Part shown: piece after piece, positions 25,706 through 34,333 of the stretch
Numbering within the stretch: position 1 is the first letter of the stretch
How the letters are laid out: each line of letters begins with the position of its first letter
NCBI RefSeq assembly: GCF_001399975.1
Contig: NZ_LKBD01000003.1
Span: forward strand, 62,001 to 126,000
From: Pseudoalteromonas sp. P1-9
GTDB lineage: Bacteria; Pseudomonadota; Gammaproteobacteria; Enterobacterales; Alteromonadaceae
Length of the DNA: 64,000 nucleotides
Reading direction: 5' to 3'
Notes under the pieces: model-generated
What the model was told of the DNA's origin: nothing
The model's input: the letters and a program-made list of their open reading frames with translations, nothing else
The model's database searches: none
Made by a program: the position numbers and the translations under genes

Positions 25706-26752
25706 TTAGAGAACACCACGGCGCTCTTGGTCACGCTCGATTGATTCGAACAATGCTTGGAAGTTACCTTCACCAAAGCCACCATCGTCAACACGTTGGA
25801 TCATTTCGATAAAGATTGGGCCAAATAGGTTTTTAGTGAAGATTTGCAGTAAGTAACAATCTTCGCTTTGGCTGTCTACCAGAATTTGGTGCTCTCTGAT
25901 TTTATCTTTGTCTTCTTTAACCCAAGGAACACGGTCAAAAATAGTCTCGTAGTAATGATCTACGATATCTAAAGTTGCAATGTTTGTTTGGTCAAGCATA
26001 TCTAGTGAGCCCACTAAGTCGTTAGTTAAAAACGCTAAGTGTTGAACACCTGGGCCATTGTATTCATCTAGATATTCATCAATTTGGTTGTTGTTATCGT
26101 CTTTACCTTCATTGATTGGAATCGAGAATGTGCCACATGGTGACTTAAGTGCGTAAGACAGTAGTGCTGTTTTCTGACCTTTAATGTCGAAGTAACGTAC
26201 TTCTTCAAAACCAAATACGTCTTTGTAGAAGTTCGCCCATGTTTCCATAGTGCCTTTGTAAACATTATTAGTAAGGTGGTCGATGCGAAGGAAACCTTTG
26301 TCTTCAACAATGTTTTGCTCAGCTAAGTCTTCAAAGTCATTTGCATAGATAGAGCCTTTATCACCAAATACGTCGATGAAGTAAATTAGGCTGTCACCAA
26401 TACCGTAAATTGCTGGGTATGGTAAATCTTTATTAGCCGCATCTGTTGCAGGCTTTGCACCGCGCTCAACAGCAACATCAAATGCTTTTTGTGCATCAGC
26501 TACACGCCAGCCCATTGAACAAATTGCCGGGCCGTGTGATTTAGCAAATTCAGCTGAAAAACCATCACGCTCATTGTTTAGTAAAAAATGAATATCATGT
26601 TGGTTGTAGTAGGTGATGTCTTTACCTTTAAACTTTTTCAGTTTTGAAAAACCAAAGTCTGCAAAGATCTTGTCCATATAATCTGCATCTGGTGTCGCAT
26701 ATTCAGTAAATTCGATACCTAATAAACCGAGTGGGTTATTTACTTGAGTCAT
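25706..26752 (-). CDS. hppD: 4-hydroxyphenylpyruvate dioxygenase
   Basis: Fe(II) enzyme turning 4-hydroxyphenylpyruvate into homogentisate in tyrosine degradation. I start it at ATG 26752 (348 residues), 7 nt after AGGGGAC and matching the usual N-terminus NPLGLLGIEFTEYATPD; the frame stays open to 26815. Two glyoxalase-like halves. The iron ligands are His159 (RIDHLTNNV), His238 (GPGVQHLAFLT) and Glu316 (IFIEMIQR). hmgA and maiA, the steps between this and FahA, are not in the window. Confidence 0.96.
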   Translation of the reverse strand: MTQVNNPLGLLGIEFTEYATPDADYMDKIFADFGFSKLKKFKGKDITYYNQHDIHFLLNNERDGFSAEFAKSHGPAICSMGWRVADAQKAFDVAVERGAKPATDAANKDLPYPAIYGIGDSLIYFIDVFGDKGSIYANDFEDLAEQNIVEDKGFLRIDHLTNNVYKGTMETWANFYKDVFGFEEVRYFDIKGQKTALLSYALKSPCGTFSIPINEGKDDNNNQIDEYLDEYNGPGVQHLAFLTNDLVGSLDMLDQTNIATLDIVDHYYETIFDRVPWVKEDKDKIREHQILVDSQSEDCYLLQIFTKNLFGPIFIEMIQRVDDGGFGEGNFQALFESIERDQERRGVL

Positions 26753-26887
26753 TTTTTGTCCCCTAAAGAGTGAGAGATGGCTTATTACGTTTCGAGTGGC
26801 CAACTCTTTAAACACGAATTGGCTAGATAATTATGCAAAAGTTGTAAAAGGAAAAGAGCTAAGGTGATTTTGCTAGGGGTGGCTTTT

Positions 26888-26905
26888 TGTAAACTTTTAA
26901 ATACA
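26888..26905. promoter_or_regulatory. TyrR-box-like site upstream of hppD
   Basis: TGTAAA-CTTTTA-AATACA against the E. coli TyrR box TGTAAA-N6-TTTACA: 10 of 12 defined positions match, including the essential G and C 14 bases apart. It lies 136-153 nt ahead of the hppD start. A tyrR gene is in this window. Confidence 0.55.
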
Positions 26906-27068
26906 AAAAAGGCAATATTTAGCTGTTTCTTTTATTGCGATTTATTGGTGCGTAAAAAACAGCCTATTTTGAACGAGTAAAATTTTGATTTCTGCGGTGT
27001 GAATGGTGAGTAGATAAAAACAGGCTAAAATGTAGCACTGTTAATGGCGTGTGATTTTTGCTCATTTT

Positions 27069-27086
27069 TGTGCAGTTTTATTTACA
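27069..27086. promoter_or_regulatory. Second TyrR-box-like site near hppD
   Basis: TGTGCA-GTTTTA-TTTACA: 10 of 12 defined positions match TGTAAA-N6-TTTACA, with the G-N14-C pair kept. It is over 300 nt from hppD and close to the neighbouring gene's terminator, so it may be chance or a remote site. Confidence 0.35.
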
Positions 27087-27113
27087 ATTTTGAGAAAGCG
27101 ATGCGTACGCACA

Positions 27114-27138
27114 AAAAAAAGGGGCGTAGGCCCTTTTT
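27114..27138 (-). terminator. Terminator of the 5'-nucleotidase gene
   Basis: A-rich tract, then AAAGGGGC, GTA, GGCCCTTT with an imperfect stem; on the minus strand the hairpin is followed by eight T. Ten nt past the stop of the 27148 gene. Confidence 0.75.
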
Positions 27139-27147
27139 ATCAAATCC

Positions 27148-29865
27148 CTATTTTTTTGCCTTAAAGAACTTTTCACGTTGTTTTAACCAGGGATTAATCG
27201 CCATCGTGGCAACACTTTCACTGTGACGTTCCACTTTTTGATTGAGTGCCCGAGTACTTTGATTAAACCGCATCGTTTTACTTGGGCCGCCAAGATTGGC
27301 TATTTCATCTGCATCGAAGCTACGTCCAGCAAAAAGCAGTGCGTTTAAATAGCCCGGCTCAGTTTCATAAGTGTCGTCTGTAAGCAGTAACAAGGTATTA
27401 CTGAGAGCCCAGCGTTCACCGATTTCACCTTCGTCTTTTTCACCGACTAACTCACCGTTAATAAATACTTTTAAAACCCCATTTTCAGGCGCGCTATAAA
27501 ACACAATCGCCACGCGATACCAAGTGTTTGGTTGTAGGTTACCAAAGAAGCCACTATCACGGGTTGTGATACCCACGCCATTGGTATCGCGGTCAACAAA
27601 TAGATCCGCATCGTTGTTGTTAAGCGGGTCTGTTTGCAGTAGCCCACGGAATTCATTGCTACTGCTTTGCGGCCACATAATATCCATTACTAAGGTGTAA
27701 TCGGCTACTTTATTGTTTTGGTAAAAATCGCCGTTAGCGGGCACATTGTGCTTTAATGCCAAGCCTTGCGATGGGCTATGACGACCAAAAGCCAGCACGC
27801 CAGAGCCGCCATCGGGTAGATCTGCAATATTGGCATCGCTGGTGCTTACAAATGGACTGCGTTCCGGCCCCCAATCTTTATTGAGTGGATCAAAATAGCT
27901 CAGTTCACTCGGGCCAAAGTCGGCATTAAATGGCGCATCTAAATCATTGAAATTCCAAATTGTGACATAGTTATCTTCAAGGCAGCTATTTAACGGTTGG
28001 TTGGTATCAATATGCACACATTGGCTGGTTCGCTGGCGGGCATATTGATCTAGCGCCCACCAAGATTCCGATAATTCTGTAGGAGTCGGTAACGTAACCC
28101 CCGAGAAGAACAGGCTGCCGTTATAGGCAGGGCCTTTTTGTAGTGCTAAGCGATAGGTTTTGTCATTGCTGATAGATTTATCACTTGCCAGTTTAAATAC
28201 CCATTCTGGCTGCGCTAAACGCATTTGGTTTAGCTCGCTGCCAGAAACAGAGACTTCATAAAGTGCGTTAAACCCAGGCGTATCAGATGGCTGCCTTTCA
28301 ACATAGTAGATCTCGTGAAATTTCTCTTGAGTTAGTTTGCCCGGAGTCCAACGGTTTTGTACTTGAATTGGGTCAAACAAGGCGGCATCGACACTGTGGG
28401 TAAAGAATGTTGCATTTGCTAAAATTTCGGCGGTTTGCGCTTCATTAGGGTAATTTTCAGAAAAGGCAATAGCGGTATTAGTATCAGGCGCGTAGCGCCC
28501 CATAATTTGCTCAATAGTGCCGACCATTTGTTGGTCAACGACATCGATATTACTCGTTAAATATGTTTTGTAGTCATAGTTAGTAATGGTGTTTGAATCG
28601 GTATTTATCGTCAGGGTTAAGTCCGTTAGGCCTTGCGCAAAAAAGTTTGGCTGAATAACCAGCGCACCGTTATCGAGTGCCTGAATACTTTCACCACCGT
28701 GGGTATGGCCACCTAATACTAAATTAACGCCAGTGATGTTTTCGGCAATACGGGTGTCGCCACCTATACCCATGTGGCTAAGCATAACCATAAAATCAAC
28801 ATCTTCACGATAGGTATTAACAATACTTTGTGCAACGGAAGTCCAGTCCCAGTTCATTTTAAAGTCGGGGATAAAATCTGGAATCGGAGCGGTTTGTAAG
28901 GGCTCATCGAGCTCGTTCCATGGTACTGATGTCATACCAAAAAAGCCAACTTTTAAACAACCTACTTGCACCGCGGCAAAATCAACAGCGGCGAAGCCGT
29001 TTTCGTCATTGCCGGTATAGCGTGTATTACTGGCAAGCACAATGGCATGATCGTCATTGGCATAATCTAACAGTTGTGCTGGTCCCCAGGCATAATCGTG
29101 GTTACCAACAACACGCACATCAAACTCCATTGCTTTTATCGCATCGACCGTGGCAAGCCCTTGTGAAATTTGTTCTGCTACTGTGCCTTTTTCATAGTCG
29201 TCGCCACCATTAGTGAATAAGGTATACGGCTGTGCTGATTTGGCATTTTGGTAGTGGCCTTTTATGCGACTGAAGAGTTGTTCTTTATAGCCAAAACGAG
29301 AGTGTAAATCGGCAACATGAATAAAGCGTAGCGCTTGCTCATTGGCATTGGCATCACACTCTGGGCCAATCACTTTACTAATTTCTAATTCGCGCTTTGG
29401 CTCAAAAAGCACCGCATATTGACCAAGTTGACTAAGATTAGCTTTAACGCTTGCAGCACCGACACTGCTGGTAATGGGATACCAAGTTGTATTTTCTAAA
29501 CGGGCTAAATACACTTTGCCTTGTTGATATTCAGTTAAATCAACAAACACTTCCATTTCAATTGGGTTGAGTAGTGTTTTGTCTTCAGGAGAGAGCGTAT
29601 AGGTGTTTGAAATTACCTGTTGCGTTTGCGTTGAAGGCGCGCTTTGTGAAGTGGTAACTTTTAAGGTGAAATCACTGTCTGAAACACCTTTGGGTATACG
29701 CAGCGCCATTCTGCCATTATCAAAGCTGGCGTTTAAACTCATCGATGGTGTGATTGAGCCACCTTGTTCTAGATCTGGCACATATACTTTTTCAGTTTCG
29801 CCACCACCACATGCACTCAGCACTAAACATATTAGTAATGAACTTAAAAGCTTCGAAGTTTTCAC
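27148..29865 (-). CDS. 5'-nucleotidase/UDP-sugar hydrolase-family lipoprotein with C-terminal LamG-like domain
   Basis: 905 residues. Lipoprotein signal (VLSAC, Cys19). A beta-rich N-terminal part (about 30-160) precedes a calcineurin-like phosphoesterase domain (about 165-420) with IHVADLHSRF, NGGDDYEKGT, VVGNHDYAW, MLSHMG and GGHTHGGES metal ligands. A 5'-nucleotidase C-terminal domain follows (about 440-640: FFTHSVDAALFDPIQVQNRW...GSELNQMR). The last 230 residues look like a LamG/concanavalin beta sandwich (LVMDIMWPQ...NTWYRVAIVFYSAPENGVLKVFINGELVG). Usual UshA-type enzymes lack that tail. Likely scavenges extracellular nucleotides at the cell surface. Confidence 0.85.
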   Translation of the reverse strand: MKTSKLLSSLLICLVLSACGGGETEKVYVPDLEQGGSITPSMSLNASFDNGRMALRIPKGVSDSDFTLKVTTSQSAPSTQTQQVISNTYTLSPEDKTLLNPIEMEVFVDLTEYQQGKVYLARLENTTWYPITSSVGAASVKANLSQLGQYAVLFEPKRELEISKVIGPECDANANEQALRFIHVADLHSRFGYKEQLFSRIKGHYQNAKSAQPYTLFTNGGDDYEKGTVAEQISQGLATVDAIKAMEFDVRVVGNHDYAWGPAQLLDYANDDHAIVLASNTRYTGNDENGFAAVDFAAVQVGCLKVGFFGMTSVPWNELDEPLQTAPIPDFIPDFKMNWDWTSVAQSIVNTYREDVDFMVMLSHMGIGGDTRIAENITGVNLVLGGHTHGGESIQALDNGALVIQPNFFAQGLTDLTLTINTDSNTITNYDYKTYLTSNIDVVDQQMVGTIEQIMGRYAPDTNTAIAFSENYPNEAQTAEILANATFFTHSVDAALFDPIQVQNRWTPGKLTQEKFHEIYYVERQPSDTPGFNALYEVSVSGSELNQMRLAQPEWVFKLASDKSISNDKTYRLALQKGPAYNGSLFFSGVTLPTPTELSESWWALDQYARQRTSQCVHIDTNQPLNSCLEDNYVTIWNFNDLDAPFNADFGPSELSYFDPLNKDWGPERSPFVSTSDANIADLPDGGSGVLAFGRHSPSQGLALKHNVPANGDFYQNNKVADYTLVMDIMWPQSSSNEFRGLLQTDPLNNNDADLFVDRDTNGVGITTRDSGFFGNLQPNTWYRVAIVFYSAPENGVLKVFINGELVGEKDEGEIGERWALSNTLLLLTDDTYETEPGYLNALLFAGRSFDADEIANLGGPSKTMRFNQSTRALNQKVERHSESVATMAINPWLKQREKFFKAKK

Positions 29866-29942
29866 ATATCACCCAAAAGAATTAAATTGAGAGTGGAAAA
29901 TACCATATCTGGCAGCCAAGCTTCAATTACACTTAATGACAT

Positions 29943-29977
29943 AAAAAAAGGCCTATAGAAACTATAGGCCTTTTTTT
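29943..29977 (-). terminator. Strong terminator of the POT gene
   Basis: Seven A, GGCCTATAG, AAA, CTATAGGCC, seven T: a perfect stem. It lies 16 nt past the POT stop and could also work on the plus strand. Confidence 0.93.
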
Positions 29978-29992
29978 GCAATAAGTGCGTTA

Positions 29993-31441
29993 TTAACGAG
30001 TTGCTGTTACTTCAAGCTCTTCTTCTAACACTTCTTCTTCAGTGTGGTGGTGATCTTCTGCACCGTGCATCCAATCAACAAGTTTATCTGCCATAAAGTA
30101 CAGTAAAACACCTGAAGCAATCGCAGTAATAAAGATACCGCCAAAGATAGACATTGCATTTGCAAGTTGCTCTTCTTTAGTCGTATCGCCGTGGCCAATA
30201 AATGAACCAACGATACCACCAACTTTGTTAGCAATAGCAATAAATAGGAACCAAGCACCCATCATTAATGATGCAATACGTAGCGGAGCTAGTTTAGTTA
30301 CCATTGATAAACCAATTGGTGATAAACATAATTCACCCATTGTATGGAAGAAGTATGCACCTACTAACCACCACATGCTTGATTTGTTTGATGGGTCACC
30401 GTCCATTTCCATAACCGCACCCATCATAAATACAAAACCAATACCTAATAAGATAAGGCCAAGTGCAAATTTAACTGGTGAGTTAGGTTCTTTGTTACCA
30501 AGACGGATCCAGATAGACGCAATTACCGGAGCAAATACAACGATGAAAATCGCATTTAAAGATTGGAACCACGTAGTCGGTACTTCGAAGCTACCAATGT
30601 TACGGTCTGTGTATTCGTTAGTGAAGATATTCATTAAGCCGCCAGCTTGCTCGAAGCCTGCCCAGAAAACAACAGTGAAAAGGCCTAATACCATGATTAC
30701 TTTAATGCGGTCGCGCTCAACAGCAGTTAATGGCTCTTTACGTACTTCTGTTTGTTGTTGCTTTTCTAACTTAGCCGCAGGGATTGTACCTATGTTACCA
30801 AGTAGTTTTTGCGCAAATAAGAATTGAATAATCAATGAGAAGATCATACCAATACCGGCACAAATGAAGCCCGCTTGGTAGTTACCATCATAATGTGCAA
30901 CAACTGAACCTACTACGATACCAGAAAGTGCAGCACCTACGTTGATACCCATATAGAAGATAGTAAATGCGCCATCACGACGGTTATCACCTTCTTCATA
31001 TAAATCACCAACCATGGTTGAAATATTTGGCTTGAATAAACCGTTACCAGCAATTAATAGACCTAAACCTACATAGAACGCTTCCGTTTCCATGCCAGGT
31101 ACCCATGCGTGCGGCGTACCTAAGATAAATTGACCCGCAGCCATTAAGAAGCCGCCGATATAAATTGCTTTACGTTGCCCTAAGTATTGATCCGCTAACC
31201 AACCACCGATTAATGGCGTAAGGTAAACAAGACCGGTAAATGTACCATACATTGAAAGTGCATCGGCTTGGGTCCAACCCATACCGTTACCGCCTTCAGA
31301 ATATACTTGGTCTACTAAATAAAGTACTAAGATTGCGCGCATCGCGTAGTAGCTAAAGCGCTCCCAAAGTTCTGTAGTGAATAGCAGGAATAGGCCTTTC
31401 GGGTGGCCTAACATTTCACCTGCTTTAGGGACTGAATTCAT
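29993..31441 (-). CDS. POT (PTR2) family proton-coupled di/tripeptide transporter
   Basis: 482 residues, about 14 membrane segments. The family signature FTTELWERFSYYAMRAILVLYL (ExxER..YY, near residues 20-41) is intact, with GGWLADQYLGQRKAIYIGG, FYMGINVGAALSGIVVG (PTR2 signature 2) and GELCLSPIGLSMVTKLAP. It imports di- and tripeptides with protons. The C-terminal Glu/His-rich tail (AEDHHHTEEEVLEEE) is unusual. A large palindrome lies upstream. Confidence 0.93.
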   Translation of the reverse strand: MNSVPKAGEMLGHPKGLFLLFTTELWERFSYYAMRAILVLYLVDQVYSEGGNGMGWTQADALSMYGTFTGLVYLTPLIGGWLADQYLGQRKAIYIGGFLMAAGQFILGTPHAWVPGMETEAFYVGLGLLIAGNGLFKPNISTMVGDLYEEGDNRRDGAFTIFYMGINVGAALSGIVVGSVVAHYDGNYQAGFICAGIGMIFSLIIQFLFAQKLLGNIGTIPAAKLEKQQQTEVRKEPLTAVERDRIKVIMVLGLFTVVFWAGFEQAGGLMNIFTNEYTDRNIGSFEVPTTWFQSLNAIFIVVFAPVIASIWIRLGNKEPNSPVKFALGLILLGIGFVFMMGAVMEMDGDPSNKSSMWWLVGAYFFHTMGELCLSPIGLSMVTKLAPLRIASLMMGAWFLFIAIANKVGGIVGSFIGHGDTTKEEQLANAMSIFGGIFITAIASGVLLYFMADKLVDWMHGAEDHHHTEEEVLEEELEVTATR

Positions 31442-31530
31442 CGTATGCTTCCTAATTCAAATTATTGTTGTGGCCAATATTATTATTGTTGTTACTACCT
31501 TTCGGTTTGAACGGGCGGCCAATAGTTATG

Positions 31531-31551
31531 TTTGGGTAACAGTTACCCAAA
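31531..31551. promoter_or_regulatory. 21-bp perfect palindrome upstream of the POT gene
   Basis: TTTGGGTAAC, A, GTTACCCAAA: ten perfect base pairs per arm around one base, 90-110 nt ahead of the POT start. There is no T tract, so not a terminator. Probably a repressor operator; regulator unknown. Confidence 0.6.
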
Positions 31552-31697
31552 AAGCAGATTTGTGTTAATAAACATACTGAACGAGGGGTAAAATAAGGTT
31601 ATTAATACAAACTGCATCCGGCCAGTATACCTAGAGAGTTTTTTAAACAAAAGCCCTTATCTAACAGATTTGACCTGTTTGTATGCACTTTTGCCGT

Positions 31698-32474
31698 TTA
31701 TTTATGCAGGTCTTGGCACAGGCCTCTTAAAAACACGATAAAACCGTGCTCCGTTAACCAGTGTAGATGCGCTTCATCTTTTACCAGAAAATGGCCGCAA
31801 AAATTAAGTCCGTTAGCGAATATTGATTCGATATGCGCGGTTTTTCGTGGCACTAACCAGAATAAGTCTTTATGTATAATTAGGTTGTATGCACCGCTCT
31901 CAATATCACTTTTATTTAAAGCAAATTGTTGAAGCGCTTGTTGATAATACTTGATACACAGCGCTAAATTTAGAGGGCCAAATCGCACAAAGCTGATGTC
32001 GTCTAGTTGTTTTGCAATAGCTGTAATGGTGTCACTATGTGCTAAGCGAATTAACTGCATATGACGATGCCCTTGGCTCGCACCAGCAATAGGGCCTGCA
32101 TTATAAAAGCCAACATCATAAGGCGAATTTAAATGTTCAAGCCACGCTGAAAAATCAGATTCCGTTAATGGGCTTTGCTGCGACACAAATTCTTTACTGC
32201 ACAAAAGAGCATGGGGTTTTAATACCGGAAACTTATTTAACAGCAGCTTGTGTGACGGTGGGCAGTCTTTTACAAACATCGCCTCTTCATGAGGTAAAAA
32301 TGGGTTGGTCTTTTGCGTGCTTTGATGGGGTTTATCGATTTTTTTAGCGACGCGTAAGTGCACCGTGAAGTGAATATTATTATCCAAAAAGGATTGGCTT
32401 TGTGTTGTGAGTGGCTGGAGCGTTTTTGTTTTTAGTGCGATTTCTATTTGCTGTTCAACTGCTTGCCAATACAT
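31698..32474 (-). CDS. Ap4A phosphorylase/ATP adenylyltransferase-like protein (HIT superfamily)
   Basis: 258 residues. The nucleotide-transfer motif HRHMQ (His136, His138, Gln140; HxHxQ) lies in GASQGHRHMQLI, and the N-terminal domain with LLLNKFPVLKPHALLCSKEF is typical of yeast Apa1/Apa2-like ATP adenylyltransferases. Expected reaction: phosphorolysis of Ap4A to ATP and ADP. Divergent from the ABC exporter. Its stop is 227 nt beyond the POT upstream region. Confidence 0.78.
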   Translation of the reverse strand: MYWQAVEQQIEIALKTKTLQPLTTQSQSFLDNNIHFTVHLRVAKKIDKPHQSTQKTNPFLPHEEAMFVKDCPPSHKLLLNKFPVLKPHALLCSKEFVSQQSPLTESDFSAWLEHLNSPYDVGFYNAGPIAGASQGHRHMQLIRLAHSDTITAIAKQLDDISFVRFGPLNLALCIKYYQQALQQFALNKSDIESGAYNLIIHKDLFWLVPRKTAHIESIFANGLNFCGHFLVKDEAHLHWLTEHGFIVFLRGLCQDLHK

Positions 32475-32514
32475 AATACATCCTATATTTGATCTTAATG
32501 AGCACGAGTGAGTT

Positions 32515-34287
32515 ATGCGCCGCGGTTTTTCTGTGCCAAACGAAAATGACAGCTTTAATATACGCGTCTTTAAACAAGTTGTACCTTATTTATTAGAATT
32601 TCGCACGCGCATTATTATTGCGTTTTGTTGCTTAGTATTTGCTAAGCTTGCCAGTGTTTATTTACCTTTTGTGCTGAAATACACGGTAGACACGTTAGAT
32701 CAACAAAATAATGTGGTGTTATTAGGCACGGTTGGTTTAATTGCCGCCTATGGTGTACTGCGCCTTGCCAATGTGGTGTTGTCTGAATTACGCGACATGC
32801 TGTTTGGCCGTGTTACTGAGCGCGCCATGCGCCGTATTAGTATGAAAGTATTTAGCCATTTACAACACCTCGACCTTAAATTTCATTTAGATCGCAAAAC
32901 AGGTGGCCTTGCCCGTGATATTGAACGCGGGGTATCGGGCATTAGTTTTGTGATGCGCTTCTTTGTTTTCAATATTGGCCCAACGTTAATTGAGCTGATG
33001 TTGGTAATTGGTATTTTAACTACCAAGTATGGCGCTAAATACGGGCTAGTGATTGCGGCTTCAGTGGTGGTTTATATTACTTTCACTGTGTATGTGACTA
33101 ATTGGCGATTAAAGTTTATTCGCGAAGCCAATATGGCGGATAATCGCTCAAACACCCGCGCCGTTGATAGCCTGTTAAATTTTGAAACCGTAAAATACTT
33201 TAATAACGAAGAACACGAAATTAAAGAGTACGACGTTGAGCTTGCGGCTTGGGAAAAAGCGCGCCGTAAAAACCGTTTATCACTGTTTGCGTTAAATGGC
33301 GGACAAGCATTGGTTATTGCGACAGCGATGACATCAATGCTGTTATTTGCAGCGCTTGATGTGGAAGCAAATGCGATGACCCTAGGTGATTTTGTATTAG
33401 TTAATGCCTTTATGATGCAAATATTTATGCCGCTTAACTTTTTGGGTTTTGTCTATCGCGAAATTAAAGGCTCGCTCACCAATATTGAAAACATGTTCGA
33501 TTTACTCAAGGTTAACTCATCTGTATCGCGCAATAGCAAAAGTGAGTCACTGACGGTAAACCAAGGGGCCATTACATTTGAAAATGTCAGCTTTGGTTAT
33601 GCAAAAGAGCGCACAATTTTAAATAATCTGTCTCTTAATATTAAGGCGGGCAGCAAGGTTGCAATTGTTGGCCCGAGTGGTTCTGGAAAAAGTACTTTAA
33701 CCAAGTTGCTATGCCGGTTTTATGATGTAACCAATGGCAGCATTCAAATTGATGGGCAGAATATCGCTCAGGTTAAATTAGATTCATTGCGCGAAGTTAT
33801 TGCCGTGGTGCCACAAGATACCGTGTTATTTAATGCCAGTATTTATGACAATATTCATTACGGCAACTTATCGGCAACGAAAGAGCAAGTGATTGCAGCA
33901 AGTGAAGCAGCGAATCTTAAAACCTTCGTTGAATCGCTTAACGATGGTTTTGAAACCCATGTTGGCGAGCGTGGTTTAAAGCTCTCAGGAGGTGAAAAAC
34001 AGCGCGTTGCTATTGCGAGGGCACTATTGAAAGATTCCCCCATTATGGTCTTTGATGAAGCAACTTCAGCACTTGATAGCCATAACGAAGAAGCCATAAT
34101 GCGAACCATCAAAAAAGTGGCACGCCATCATACGGCGATTATGATTGCTCATCGCCTCTCAACTGTGACCGATGCGGATCACATTTTTTATTTAGAGCAA
34201 GGGCAGCTGGTGGAAGAGGGGGCACACCAACAACTGCTTGAAAAAGAAGGGCGTTATGCCGCTCTTTGGCGCAGTCAAAGTCAGTAA
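32515..34287 (+). CDS. ABC exporter, ATM1/MsbA-like half transporter
   Basis: 590 residues: six membrane helices in an exporter domain (about 20-320), then an ATPase domain with Walker A GPSGSGKST, Q-loop VVPQDTVLF, signature LSGGEKQRVAIARA and Walker B IMVFDEATSALDS, and H-loop MIAHRLSTV. The VNAFMMQIFMPLNFLGFVYREIK segment and RKTGGLARDIERG are characteristic of the ATM1/HMT group, which in bacteria exports glutathione or metal-thiol compounds. Homodimer expected; substrate unproven. Confidence 0.88.
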   Translation: MRRGFSVPNENDSFNIRVFKQVVPYLLEFRTRIIIAFCCLVFAKLASVYLPFVLKYTVDTLDQQNNVVLLGTVGLIAAYGVLRLANVVLSELRDMLFGRVTERAMRRISMKVFSHLQHLDLKFHLDRKTGGLARDIERGVSGISFVMRFFVFNIGPTLIELMLVIGILTTKYGAKYGLVIAASVVVYITFTVYVTNWRLKFIREANMADNRSNTRAVDSLLNFETVKYFNNEEHEIKEYDVELAAWEKARRKNRLSLFALNGGQALVIATAMTSMLLFAALDVEANAMTLGDFVLVNAFMMQIFMPLNFLGFVYREIKGSLTNIENMFDLLKVNSSVSRNSKSESLTVNQGAITFENVSFGYAKERTILNNLSLNIKAGSKVAIVGPSGSGKSTLTKLLCRFYDVTNGSIQIDGQNIAQVKLDSLREVIAVVPQDTVLFNASIYDNIHYGNLSATKEQVIAASEAANLKTFVESLNDGFETHVGERGLKLSGGEKQRVAIARALLKDSPIMVFDEATSALDSHNEEAIMRTIKKVARHHTAIMIAHRLSTVTDADHIFYLEQGQLVEEGAHQQLLEKEGRYAALWRSQSQ

Positions 34288-34296
34288 TTAACAAAT

Positions 34297-34323
34297 AAAA
34301 AAGGGAGCTTTGCTCCCTTTTTC
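34297..34323. terminator. Bidirectional terminator between the ABC exporter and bcsC
   Basis: Six A, GGGAGC, TTT, GCTCCC, six T. It serves both converging genes. Confidence 0.93.
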
Positions 34324-34333
34324 AATTATGTGA

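Larger units (their letters stand above)
26753..27113. other. Upstream region of hppD (no gene)
   Basis: AT-rich, non-coding. It holds the ribosome site of hppD, a TyrR-box-like site at 26888-26905 and a second, distant one at 27069-27086. I see no other gene. Confidence 0.6.

Noticed and set aside
30225..30827. A 200-codon plus-strand frame inside the POT gene
   Set aside because: It is antisense to a clearly conserved transporter and its translation has no domain; an artefact of codon composition.
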